Shown in pieces: positions 42,733 through 52,639 of a DNA stretch of 64,000 bases (its first letter is position 1; every line of letters starts with the position of its first letter). The stretch is taken from positions 289,464,971 to 289,528,970 of the forward strand of contig CM037878.1 of the NCBI GenBank assembly GCA_021292165.1, read 5' to 3'. The position numbers were made by a program, and so were the translations under genes. Source of the DNA: Shinisaurus crocodilurus (taxonomy: Eukaryota > Chordata > Lepidosauria > Squamata > Shinisauridae). Under the pieces are notes generated by a model. That model had not been told where the DNA came from and searched no databases. It saw nothing but the letters and a program-made list of their open reading frames with translations.

Positions 42733-44467
42733 TTTTCCGAGATGCTTGCTTCACTCGGTGCCCTTTGCACCTTGCATCCGGCCGCTTTGGCCCTCCACCG
42801 CCCCCTTTGCTCTCCCGGCCACTCGGAGGACGGACGGCTCCCCTCCCTTCGTCCTGGCTTTCTTTCAGTTTGCTCTTGCCCGTTGCTGTCTCCTTCCACA
42901 GCGTTTTGGCGGGCCTTTCTGGGGTCCCTTTCCCTCCAAACAAAGAGACACTCTTGTGGGAGAATTCCTAGGAACAATGACGGAAGCCCCGCGCACGCGT
43001 TCCCTCGCACACGCGCTGCTTTCTGCAGCGACAACAAAGGCGCCATCTGTGTTTTCTCCTGAGCGGGAGGAGGAGAGCATTAGAAATGCCACAGCTGGGC
43101 ACAGACAGTGGTTGCATGCGGCGCGCGCGCGCGCTGAATAAATACCCCTCCTTCCAATATCAAACTCGTTCATTTATTTATTTATTTATTTATTTATGTG
43201 AGTGCCAACAGGATGGTTGCCCAAGTGGTACAGTCACTGAGAAACAAGAGGGAGATCTCTGTAATGCTGGTATATAGGTAGATTGTACATTCAGACGTAC
43301 TGTTTTGGAGTTTTGTACAGCACCTGGCACCCGTGCAGTCACAGAAATGTGCACGGAGATTCTTCTCTTTGTCAAGCCCTCGCCCCGATCGCTTCCCCCC
43401 TTTCTCGTTCTCCAATTCATCCCTCCCAGTAAGCCAGCCGTGCCCTGGTACCTCTCCGGGGAAGGAATTGAGGTGTTTGCGGTATTCCTTGGCAGGAAGG
43501 CCATTGCCGCACAGGTGGGGACGAGGCTTTTCTTTTCCTCCCTGAAGGGCCGGGACTGTCTATGCTTGCTGGGATTTTATCCTGACAACTGACTGAACAA
43601 GCGCTGCGTTGGATGTGGTCCAATTACGGGCATCTGTGCCGTACCAAGTATCTCCCTTTTGACGGAGCATCCCCTGGCAGGCTAGCTGCGTGTGGCGGGG
43701 GTAAGCTTCTTTTCCTAGACTTCTTTAATTCTGCGGGGAAATGAGGGTGTTGATTTTTAGGGTAACAGCCCCTCATGGGATTCTGCTGTTCTTGCCCTAG
43801 AGTTGCCCCATCTTTCTTTCTTTCTCCCTGCTTTTTTTTAGCAGCAGTCCGGCGCGCATAGATGAAGTTTTCCCCCATCACCCTCTCAGTGGCCAGAAAT
43901 AGCTTCACCTTCAAACTTTCAGGCTGCTGCTCGCTCGCCCTGCCACGAACACGGCAAATAAATAAAGGTCGTCGCCGTGCCAGAAAATGAGGCTCTGGCA
44001 AGCACAGGGTTAATTGATGGGCCTTTTAAAAAAAAAAACGTGCTCTTCCATGCATGCAAGCAAGCAAAACCAAGTGCCTGCAATGGGCGTAGGTGGCTGG
44101 CTGTTCGAAGCATTCATTTGGCCCAGGGCACACGGCCAAAGGCAGAAGTGCAGCCAGATGGATTCAGGCGGGTTTCGGGCAGAATTAAACAGCACGCGAA
44201 ACACCCCCTATGGGGTAGAGGTCTGCTCGGATCCCCCCCTTGCGCCCTCTTTTAGCTCCAGCACTGGTGTCCTTTTTTTTTTTTTAATCCTGCACGTTCC
44301 AAGATAGAGAATCGGTTGTCACGTTCTCAGATGGAGATGTTCGAAAAACGGGGAAGCCCGTCTTGCACGAAAGCAAAATACTGTTTCTGCTGGGGGGGGA
44401 AAGAATATTGGAAGACAAGTAGGGTAGGCTTGATGTGGGCGCATGAGCCCACGTAACGATAGGGCCG
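42733..44467. other. Long unique stretch, partly CpG-containing
   Basis: 42740-43140 is locally CpG-rich (a run of GCGC near 43120) and repeat-free, so an internal regulatory element is possible. TTTA repeats lie at 43172-43197. No exon with convincing splice sites and homology was recognised. Confidence 0.35.
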
Positions 44468-44525
44468 GCCCTGATTATGGGAGTTGTAGTCCAACACATC
44501 TGGAGGGCACCAGGTTGCAGGAGGC
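44468..44525. mobile_element. Family C right half
   Basis: ATGGGAGTTGTAGTCCAACA, CATCTGGAGGGCACCAGG. Confidence 0.55.
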
Positions 44526-44834
44526 TGTGGTACAGAGTAGGCCCCTGCCTCCTTGAGGACCGCCGTTGTGATCTGCTGATGCCTTTAAGAGTCTCTTTGG
44601 AAGAAGGAGTGGCAGCGGCACCCTTTTCTCCGGAGTTTTCTCTCCCTCCCAGGAGCCTTGCTTGCTTAATTTAATTTGAAGTGATCTCCATTTAATTAAC
44701 GCAAGGCGAGAGATATTAAGGTAGTTATACAATCACTAGTCAGAAGTGGATCAGTTCTCCAGGGACGAGGAGCCGGACTGAGCATGTGTGTCCCACTTCT
44801 AATACGTTCCGCTTCACACTGTGGCTTATGAATC

Positions 44835-44925
44835 GGATTGCTGATGGCCATACTGGCTGGGGATAATGGGAGTTGCAGCCCAACACATCTGGAGGGCACC
44901 AAGTGTGGGAAGGCAGCTCTAACCA
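44835..44925. mobile_element. Family C right half
   Basis: ACTGGCTGGGGATAATGGGA, CCAACACATCTGGAGGGCAC and GGGAAGGCAG. Confidence 0.55.
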
Positions 44926-45309
44926 CCACGTCGCCGCAGCTCCCACGTGATCCACGCATAAAGTCTTGGGCTCAGTTGGTGTGTGTGCGTCAGTTTTTAT
45001 ATATGATCTTTTAAATGTACAAAAACATGAATAAATGGTTAGGCCAAAATGCCTTGGGATGCAGAGGATAGGAGTAGGTCTACCATGTTCTTGCATGGAG
45101 AGAAATATATACAGGATAAGAACAGATCAAGGGTCTAGAATACAGAGGCTTTGATGTGGGTACAGAATTAAGGGCAGATTTAAGATGGGCCAACTTATCT
45201 TTGAAAGGTTTCAGGGTGATGATTGTCCAGGATGGCTTTTTCCCTTTCCTGTGGAATCCCTGCAGTGCAGCGCGATTAGCTCCAGGCAAGCCTAGATCTC
45301 CTATTTCCG

Positions 45310-45425
45310 CCTTCCCCGACCTGCCGCCTTTGTGATGCGTTGGACCACAACTCCCATCATCCCCCCCAGCCAGTGGCCATGTCATCCAGCACAACTGGAC
45401 GGCACCCCCGGGGTTGGGGCGGGCG
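45310..45425. mobile_element. Family C foldback, eroded
   Basis: CCTTCCCCGACCTGCCGCCT, GGACCACAACTCCCATCATC, then CATCCAGCACAACTGGACGG and GGGTTGGGGCGGG. Confidence 0.5.
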
Positions 45426-47024
45426 TGTCCTGTCTCGATGCAAGTTGAACAAGATGGCTGAAATGTCCTCAGGACTGGGAACTTGATCGGGTTTTCATGT
45501 TGGTGGTAACGCCGCCTGCAGTGTATCCAACAGCCTGGGACCGGCGTTCGGGCGGCATGACAAGAAGCCGGCTCCTGGCCCCGTTCCCAGGATGCAATTC
45601 CAGGCGGTGCCAGGAAGCTGCTGGCAGCGAAGGGACGTCTCAGTAGTGTTAGAAGTGTGACGGATGGGGGTTCTCCGGGGAACAAATCGATCAAGTTTAA
45701 TGAATGCTCGGCATTTCATTGTGGGCTCGTTCCGCTGCGCAATTAGCCTCCTGCGGATCATGCTTTACAGCCGCTGGGATGGCCGAGGTCAGTTTTAATG
45801 GCACGAAGTTCTTTTAAGCCACAGCAGCCGCAGAAGTTTTTTTGAGAGCATCAGGCGTGATTATTTTGGAGGTGACTTTGGGCAGATTGGCTTTCTTTGA
45901 AGATGAAGAGCCCAGCGGTGGGGCTATAGGAGAAATTTGCTGTTCCCGTCGGGTTGTTGGGTTTTTGTTTGTTCCTTTGTTTGTTTGTTTGTCTTTTCAG
46001 TGATGATTAGCCAATCCTCCAGGTTTGCCAGCCCTACTTTTAAGCCTCATTTTGGAAACTAGAATACCTAATGTATTTGCATAATGATATAAATCATTTC
46101 TGGTTTGTTTGCAAGACACTTGCAGAGGGAATCCGGCACCGTCTTCAGCTCATTACTGTAACAGAGCTCCAGATTGCTTGGAATCCATAATTGCATCAAG
46201 AAAAGCGTCATTCCGTGATCCATCTAGATTGTGCAAATTAAACTGATTCGCATATATTTGCTTAAGCAGGATCTTCTTGCTACTCATGGGGAGGGGCAGA
46301 GAACCTTCTTTCCAGAACAACTGGAAACCTGATTCAGCCACTTCCCTTCTGGGCACTGATTCATGCTTTTACAGCCGTAAGGGCTTGAAGCTTGTTCCCC
46401 CCCCCCCCTTCTTCTTTAAATTACAAAAGCCCAGATTTTCAGGATGCTCTTGCTTCCCCTGTATGGAATCGTGAAATTTACAGATCTCTGATTAACCTTT
46501 TCACCTAGAAGCCCCCCCCCCCCTTCTGGTTTTATGCATGGTTACTCTCTGGTGGTGGTTCGCAAAATATTCGCTGAAGATGCTCAGAGGCCATCTTTTC
46601 TTTCGTTATTACTTCCCAAGGTGTCCCAGAAGCTGAGTCTGCCTGGCTTTGAGTCAACTCTGTGCGTCTTGGTTTCCCCCAAGTGAGAGCATTTAACACA
46701 GGCCCCTCTCCTCTTAGCCCTCATTGCAATTACACATGTGGTGGTGGTGCAGCTCTGAGAATTTATGGTTGTGTCCTCGGTGACGCTGTTATTTTAAAGG
46801 ATCCTGTTGCGTTTGGGGCCTAATTCAGTCCAGGTCTCAAGGAGCGGATTAATCCTTGTGATGTGATCCTTCTTTCCTGTTGGAGAAATACAGATGGGGC
46901 AAGGTGAGGGGGGTGTTGTTGTTTTGTTTGGGGGTACAGTATTTAGTTTAGAAGGGGAAAGACTCTGTAAATGATATATAAAACTTCTCTGTGGTGTGGA
47001 GGAAGTGGATAGAGAGAAAGCTTT
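45426..47024. other. Long unique stretch, candidate conserved non-coding DNA
   Basis: No dispersed repeats over about 1.6 kb, unusual in this window. 46000-46300 is AT-rich with ATTTGCATAATGATATAAAT and CCATAATTGCATCAAG, octamer- and homeodomain-like sites. Function is not shown. Confidence 0.4.
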
Positions 47025-47099
47025 TGCCCCTTTCAGAATGGTCGACGATTCAGGACAGATAAAAGGAAATACTTCTTCACATAGCGCGTGTCATTAAGC

Positions 47100-47234
47100 C
47101 AGTGTTTCTCAACCTTGGGTCCCCAGATGTTTTTGGCCTACAACTCCCAGCATGCCCCAGCCAGCTATGCTGGCTGGGGCATGCTGGGAGTTGTAGGCCA
47201 AAAACATCTGGGGACCCAAGGTTGAGAAACACTG
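47100..47234. mobile_element. Family A hairpin hAT MITE, TTTCTCAACC subtype
   Basis: 135-base palindrome with perfect target duplication CATTAAGC. Same subtype as 26481-26615. Confidence 0.93.
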
Positions 47235-47383
47235 CATTAAGCTATGGAATTAGCCGCCACAAGCTGTAGAGATGGCTACAGATCTGGAGGGCTTTAAAAG
47301 GGGATGAGACAAATCGATGGAGGAAAAGGCTATCCATGGCTACTAGTTCTGATGGCTACACACTTCCTCCAGTATCAGAGGCA

Positions 47384-47745
47384 GTCATCATCATCATCAT
47401 CATCATCATCATCAGGCGATCACTCGTGACCGAGTAAGATTGTCTTCCGGGATAAAAAAAATTTTACAAAAAGGAAATTTTAAAAGGAGGACATTCTAAA
47501 GAAGATTGTGTAGACTCTAGCGATGGGTCCGTAAGTGACTGTGGAGGCCAATTCTAGATCCACACAGCTTCCCACGGTGAGGACACAGGTTTCCAGATGG
47601 AAGATGGTGCTGTAAAGGATTCGTTTGACGTGCTTTTCGCTTAGCACGTTTCTCCCTTTCACCTTGCACTCGGGCTTCTTCAAAGTCCATGGAGCCTTTG
47701 TGAAAGGCCAACCTCCAGTTAGATCGTTCATGGGCCAGAGCTTCC
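47384..47745 (-). mobile_element. Non-LTR retrotransposon 3' end (zinc-finger type)
   Basis: Opens with CATCATCATC repeats and GATCACTCGTGACCGAGTAA and ends in GGCCAGAGCTTCCCAGG. It is the reverse of the 3' third of the element at 16204-17325, including the coding end for CPHRGK and LHSHLRTHR. Flanked by GAGGCAGT on both sides, a target duplication. Confidence 0.85.
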
Positions 47746-47926
47746 CAGGAGGCAGTATGCCTATGTAATCCAGCTGCTGGGGAACATGGGTGGGAGGGTG
47801 CTATTGCACCCATGTCCTGCTTGGGGGTTTCCTGTGGCAGCTGGTTGGCCACGGTGTGAACAGAATGCTGGACTAGACAGGCCTTGGGTCTGATTCACCA
47901 TGGCTCTTTTATGTTCTTCCTGTAAC

Positions 47927-48035
47927 ACATAGTCAAACTATGGAATTCGCTGCCACAAGATGTGGTAACGACCATTAACTTAGATGTCTTTTAAAGGGAA
48001 CTAGACCCATCCATGCAGAAGGATTTAGGTCAATC
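47927..48035 (+). mobile_element. CR1-like LINE 3' segment
   Basis: ACTATGGAATTCGCTGCCAC, AAGATGTGGTAACGACCATT and TCTTTTAAAGGGAACTAGAC match the stretch before the 3' block of 47025-47920. Confidence 0.6.
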
Positions 48036-48041
48036 AATGAC

Positions 48042-48262
48042 TGGGTTCACACAACACGCTAAACCTCAGTAGGTTAAGAGGCGGGGGGGCACGACAAGTG
48101 CAAATGACAGCTTTGGGGGGGGGACGACTTGGTGTTCCTGCAGTGCACCCTGGGATATCTACAGAAGGACCGATGAGGGAAGAGGGCGGGGGAGATGGCC
48201 AGGGAACCCTGCTCTGCCCTACCATTCCTCTGTGGGTTTAAAGCGTTGTGTGAACCCAGCCA
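48042..48262. mobile_element. Family E foldback element
   Basis: CTGGGTTCACACAACACGC and GCGTTGTGTGAACCCAG are perfect inverted ends, with TAAACC / GGTTTA just inside. The interior of about 180 bases is not a stem and has no frame. Confidence 0.8.
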
Positions 48263-48389
48263 ATGGCTATTTCCCACGACTGCTCTGCGGAGCCTCCATG
48301 TTCAGGAGCAATATACCTTTGATTACCAGTTGCCAATAGAAGAGGTTTGCGCGGGGGGGGGGGGACACACACGGACAATTGCCTTCATG

Positions 48390-48500
48390 TCTTGCTTGTG
48401 GGTTTCCCGGAAGCATCTGGTTTTGGCCACTGTGGGAAACAGGATGTTGGACTAGATGGACCTTTGGCCTGATCCTGCAGGGGTGGCTCTTTGTTTTGGC
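48390..48500 (+). mobile_element. CR1-like LINE 3' scrap
   Basis: CATGTCTTGCTTGTGGGTTT, CAGGATGTTGGACTAGATGG and CCTGATCCTGCAGGGGTGGC. Preceded by a G run near 48352. Confidence 0.6.
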
Positions 48501-48849
48501 AGCGAATCTGTCTTTCAGTCGGAAGGAACGGAAGGTATGCAATACTTAAAATGATTTCGAAAGCATCCGAGCCCGCATAAATAAAACCTTCCCCGGGGAG
48601 GAAGTCTATACACACCTCTCTCTTCCTTTCCTTTAACTTAATCATAGTCGATGGGTTTCCTCTGCAATTGGCTGTAATTTGCAGAGATAAACAGCGCTGC
48701 TGCCGGGCATACATGTGGGACGGAGGTGAAGACGCATCATTAAGGAGAGGAGACCGCAGCTCAGCCGGAGGACAGTATAATAAGATTTGTCAGGCTGCCC
48801 GATCCTCTTGTCAGTAACATGACATCCCTGTCCCTTTCTCCCCCGACAG
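48501..48849. other. RELT: Unique DNA and acceptor upstream of coding exon 1
   Basis: Repeat-free about 350 bases with AT-rich motifs (GCAATTGGCTGTAATTTGCA near 48664). It ends in a strong polypyrimidine tract (CCCTTTCTCCCCCGACAG). The first part could be an alternative promoter or enhancer. Confidence 0.45.
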
Positions 48850-48882
48850 CTTCATTTCGCTTTGAAATTGGACCCTCTCGAG

Positions 48883-48927
48883 ATGAAGAAGAACCTGCAT
48901 TTCTGTTTGGTCGTCAGCCTCTTTCCA
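48883..48927 (+). CDS. RELT: RELT-like TNF receptor, first coding exon (signal peptide)
   Basis: The exon runs 48850-48927, from an AG acceptor with a strong pyrimidine tract to the donor GTAAGT. It has 33 leader bases before the ATG, which has G at -3. The 15 codons read MKKNLHFCLVVSLFP. Two lysines and then a hydrophobic run make the n- and h-regions of a secretion signal completed by the next exon (AFCWHQAQAQ), with cleavage probably near residues 22-25. The exon ends in phase 0, as the next requires. The leader is open in this frame to the acceptor, so an upstream extension is not excluded, but the signal peptide supports this start. The product would be a type I membrane receptor entering the secretory pathway. 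Confidence 0.8.
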
Positions 48928-49019
48928 GTAAGTCCGCTTTCTCTCTCTCGTATATAACAACGCTGCGATAGCGCCACCATTTGCAGCTCGCCTGGTGCTG
49001 GGTGGTTGTTGTGTATTAA

Positions 49020-49192
49020 GTCCTGTGGCTCACGCTGGCTCAGCTTGTCTGAGTGTGGAAAGCTAAGCAGGGTCAGGCCTGGTTATTACTTGGATGGGAG
49101 ACCCCTCCTCTAGTTTCCTGCATTGAGCAGGGGGTTGGACTCGATAGCCTTGTAGGCTCCTTCCAACTCTGTGATCTATGAAATCTATAAGT
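49020..49192 (+). mobile_element. 5S rRNA-derived SINE with CR1 tail
   Basis: GCTGGCTCAGCTTGTCTGAG, AAAGCTAAGCAGGGTCAGG, TTACTTGGATGGGAGACC, then GGACTCGATAGCCTTGTAGG. Confidence 0.87.
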
Positions 49193-49494
49193 CAGTTTAG
49201 GGGCAAGGGACACAGCCTGTGGAATGCTGGGAGTAGCAGAACTTTTTTCTGTCTACACGTGCATAGGATTTCACTCTTAATGACTGACTTAAGCCTCACT
49301 CATTTCACTGGGTCTACTCCAAGTACCGCTTAGCCCCCTGCCGTCATCTGCAGCTCCAGCCCCCTGAACTCCATTCAGAATCTCATCACCTAAATATTGA
49401 GCCCTGGCCTGGGAAGCAGGTTTTAGGCCTACGCCCTGGTGGGCCTCAGCTAAGTTCTGGGGAGACCCCCTTTGAGCATTTTGCCTGGATGAGG

Positions 49495-49530
<36 letters not shown>

Positions 49531-50328
49531 CCACAAGTTGAGCCGTACCCCGCCCAAGTTAAAATCGGACGCATGCCTTACCCTTAGCCCCGAAACAGTC
49601 GCTTTTTAGAATGTTTAAAGAATAGCCCTCCTGCATTTGGGTAACCCAAGTGGGTAATTCACTGGAGGTGGTTAACTGCTCCAATCATGCCCAGTACCGA
49701 GACAGGGCAGAATCACCTGCCTCCAGTACAGACTCACGAGAAAGGTATCACCACGGCTAGATCAAGATATCGTGCAGAGACATACCGGGGCATTAGCCCG
49801 CTCTGCGGACGGCTGCTCTGGGCTCGCAAGGGTTTCTTCTGACTATTATGGTTTCTCGCGGCACTTGCCGCCCTCTCATGGCAGACCGTGCATGTTCCTT
49901 GGCAGACCGTTTGGGAATTACGGGACCTGACGGGTAACTTGGAACAAGCCTGGCGGACGCAGTCTTTTTAGTTCAGCGGCACAGGCGTCACCTTTGCATT
50001 TAAACATCGCTGAACATCGCCGGCTGAACTCTTTCTCTCGCCCTGGTTCCCAAAATAAACTCCTGATTGAGGGCAGGCGGTGGACAAACCCACCCCACCC
50101 CCGAAGAAGGGGGAAATTTCAGGGGAAGCGAACACTGCTGTAATGGCAGGTAACGGGGTGGGGGGGTCTTAACTATAGCCTTGACTGCCACATGTGCTGG
50201 AAGGCAGACCAGATGGTCATTACAGGCGGTTGCCGTGTAATCTTCAGCTGGCGGAAAGTCAGCTCTTGCCAGCGTAGGCAGGGCCTTCTGGGCTCAGACG
50301 CTGCTGGGGGAACTTTGAATTTCTAGGC

Positions 50329-50766
50329 CAGTGATGGCGAACCTATGGCACGCGTGCCACAGCTGGCACGCAGGGACCTCTCTGTGGGCACTCGAGCCAT
50401 TGGTCGCCAGATCACCAAAAGACCGTCCCCTTCTGCATTCAGCATCGGGTTTCCATAGTAACTCCTCTCCACTCATTCTTCGCTGGCCTCCACAGGCAGG
50501 CACACTCCAACATCTCCACCCCCAGAAGCGGACTGTGCAGGCACCCAGCCCTCCTTCTAACTGAACAGACAGCTCAGAAGCACAGTGCGTGCGCACGCCC
50601 GAATCTTTGCGCGCCCGGTGGAGAGCCATGCCCTGAGACAGAGCGGGGCGCGATTAGCTAGTGCCCCCTCCTCCTTCCTGCCAAATTTAAGGCACTTTGA
50701 AATACCAATAAGTTGGTTTTGTGTTGCAGTTCGGGCACTCGGGCTCAAAAAGGTTCGCCATCACTG
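50329..50766. mobile_element. Family B hAT MITE, 438-bp form
   Basis: CAGTGATGGCGAACCTATGG and AGGTTCGCCATCACTG ends, flanks TTCTAGGC and CTCTAGGC (7 of 8). Its left end matches the complement of the right end of the longer copies, so it lies inverted to them. Its interior differs and is about half as long. Confidence 0.88.
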
Positions 50767-50899
50767 CTCTAGGCTGTGTCAGTGGGGGAGTGTTGCCTCA
50801 GGGGATTAGACGAATTCAGGGGAAGCAAAGCTATCAAGAGCTGTAATTAGCGTTGCAAGAACCAGCCGTAGGTTTGCGCACTCCCCGCCCGCCCCCCCG

Positions 50900-51035
50900 C
50901 AGACACTTTCCTGCACCATGGTTAGCTGAAGCAATCCGGCTCCGTAAACCATGGTTTGGCGTTCGCTTGTTTCCGTTAACTGTAGGTAAGATTAACCGCA
51001 GCTTGTCCGGGTCCAGACAACGACACACGGCAACC
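50900..51035. repeat. Family E-style foldback fragment
   Basis: CACCATGGTTAGCTGAAGCA / TAAACCATGGTTTGGCG and GGGTCCAGACAACGACACAC near the right. Eroded. Confidence 0.45.
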
Positions 51036-51098
51036 TGCGCTTAATTTAAAATGGAAAGGAAAGCTTCCAAACGCCCCGAGGCTGCACTGCAATTGCTA

Positions 51099-51165
51099 CG
51101 CTGGCTGGGGCATGCTGGGAGTTGTAGGCCAAAAACATCTGGGGACCCAAGGTTGGAGAACTCTG
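51099..51165. mobile_element. Family A MITE, right half only
   Basis: CTGGCTGGGGCATGCTGGGA to TTGGAGAACTCTG. The left arm is missing, so a deletion removed it after insertion. Confidence 0.85.
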
Positions 51166-51401
51166 CTTTAGAGCAACTGAAAAGTCAGCAAGCCCCACTG
51201 AGAACTGCCTTCAGCTGAAATGCATCTCAGCCCCTGCTTATGTGACCAGACGTGGGGCACTGAATGCATGGAAGGCGGGCGGCGGGGATCATGGCAGGTA
51301 ACCCCAGCTCGCCCTCTTAGCTGTGGCGTCCTGGAGCCAGGGCTGGAAGCGATGCAGCGCTGGCTCTTTTCTTTTCTTAGCGGGGGACGCGGACATCCTT
51401 T

Positions 51402-51571
51402 CATAGATTTCATAGATCATAGAGTTGGAAGGAGCCGGCTACAAGGCTATCGAGTCCAACCCCCTGCTCAATGCAGGAAACTAGAGGAGGGGTCTCCCAT
51501 CCAAGTAATCACCAGGCCTGACCCAGCTTAGCTTTCCACACTCAGACAAGCTGAGCCAGCGTGAGCTCTGT
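51402..51571 (-). mobile_element. 5S rRNA-derived SINE with CR1 tail, reverse
   Basis: TTCATAGATCATAGAGTTGG, CCCCCTGCTCAATGCAGG, GTCTCCCATCCAAGTAATCA, then AGCTTAGCTTTCCACACTCA and AGACAAGCTGAGCCAGCGTG. Full length. Confidence 0.87.
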
Positions 51572-51582
51572 CACCCCGTTCA

Positions 51583-51662
51583 TTTATTTATTTGTTTATT
51601 TATTTATTATATTTATTAATCGCCCATCTGTCCGGTCACCCGGCCACCCTGGGCGATGTATG
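51583..51662 (-). mobile_element. L2-like LINE 3' terminus
   Basis: TTTATTTG repeats, AATCGCCCATCTGTCCGGTC, CACCCTGGGCGATGTA. It adjoins the reverse 5S-SINE. Confidence 0.75.
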
Positions 51663-52447
51663 CTCCCATGCTCCCTCTGAGCCGAGCTGCCATTTTCACA
51701 GCTGCTGCAGGGGAAATGAATTTTTCCCAGCCACGCTACATTGTTCCTTGCTGTAATGCAACGTCTTTTGGGGTGGCTCGTGTCGGAAATCAGTCCGGTC
51801 CACACAGATAAGCCGTCGTCGTCCGTAACACAGTCCAAGGCTGAAAGGCAAGAGATCTGTCCGAAACCAAAAAAAGAAAAAGAAGCGGTGTAGCAGCAGG
51901 CTGGAGCGTGGTCAGGGGCGTTCCGAAGTCAAGGAAGCAGGAGTCTCGGTCCGGTGGCCGGCAGGAGTGTCCGGCTACGGTCGAGTTGCCACGACAATTG
52001 CTTCCAGCGTCCGAAGTGTGTTTGGGGCCTGTCTTTTAAACGGGCGCCGATTGGCACGGCAGCACAGCTGGGCCAGGCTGCAGATGACACATGCCTGGCA
52101 CCCCACCACCCCAAAACGCACCCTGGCACGGCTGCCCCCGTGTCTTTCCAAACGGAGGCACAACCCCTCGGTTGTGAGTGGGCAGTTAAGAGCCGTTAGC
52201 GTTGCAAAAGACCGGCTCCTGGCGCAGCCGGAAGCTGCTAGCATTGGCTTGTTGATGTGGGTCGATGCAGCTGCCTGCATTTCGGGGCTCTCCTCGGGGG
52301 CGTGTGGCTCCGGGGGACGGTCAGGATGAGCGCCTGCACGCCAACATTTAATACCGCGCCACTGCCTGTTCGGATTGTGGTGCTTCTGACTACTGTCAGC
52401 CCTGCCATGAGCAGCAGCACCCACTTCTCTCCCATCTGTGCTTTTAG
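51663..52447. other. Unclassified segment before exon 3
   Basis: Single copy in this window. 51780-52250 resembles an LTR or retroelement leader in general texture (GTCCGTAACACAGTCCAAGG, a CGGTCGAGTTGCCACGACAA block), but I see no paired LTR, primer site or polypurine tract. The last part (ACTTCTCTCCCATCTGTGC) is the acceptor tract of exon 3. Confidence 0.3.
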
Positions 52448-52564
52448 GCCTTCTGCTGGCACCAGGCACAGGCGCAAGAGTGTGGAGCACAGGAATACCG
52501 GAGCACCGAAGGAGGCCGCTGTCTCCCCTGCGAGGGGTGTCCACCAGGAGAGGAACCGGACGGA
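52448..52564 (+). CDS. RELT: RELT-like TNF receptor, exon for first cysteine-rich domain
   Basis: 39 codons, phase 0 at both ends, between the acceptor GCTTTTAG and the donor GTGAGT. It completes the signal peptide and starts the ectodomain: ECGAQEY, then GGRCLPCEGCPPGEEPDG. Cysteines fall at residues 27, 40, 43 and 46. The spacing C-x12-C-x2-C-x2-C is the opening of a TNFR repeat, closed by C56 and C66 in the next exon. The CPPGEEPD string also occurs in mammalian RELT. The CGxxEY opening is like EDAR and TROY, and as I recall the human RELT sequence it has no such start. Adding this domain would let the ectodomain carry three cysteine-rich repeats. Confidence 0.85.
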
Positions 52565-52639
52565 GTGAGTGAACGGACCTGTAATGTCCCACATACTGCT
52601 TTGCAGTGGGCCTGGGTGTGGGGAGGGGTCCCCCCCTGT

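Larger units (their letters stand above)
47025..47920 (+). mobile_element. CR1-like LINE 3' segment with two nested insertions
   Basis: GGACAGATAAAAGGAAATAC, GGCTTTAAAAGGGGATGAGA, GGCTACTAGTTCTGATGGCT, then CAGCTGCTGGGGAACATGGG and AGAATGCTGGACTAGACAGG are consecutive parts of one element. They are interrupted by the family A MITE (47100-47234) and a reverse non-LTR element (47384-47745). Confidence 0.75.
48928..52447. other. RELT: Intron 2 of the receptor gene
   Basis: 3.5 kb between the signal-peptide exon and the first cysteine-rich exon. It holds a 5S-SINE, a CA microsatellite (49493-49528), a family B MITE, a second 5S-SINE and an L2 tail. 49193-50328 is otherwise mostly unique, with a family D scrap (ACTTTTTTCTGTCTACACGT) near 49240. 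Confidence 0.75.
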
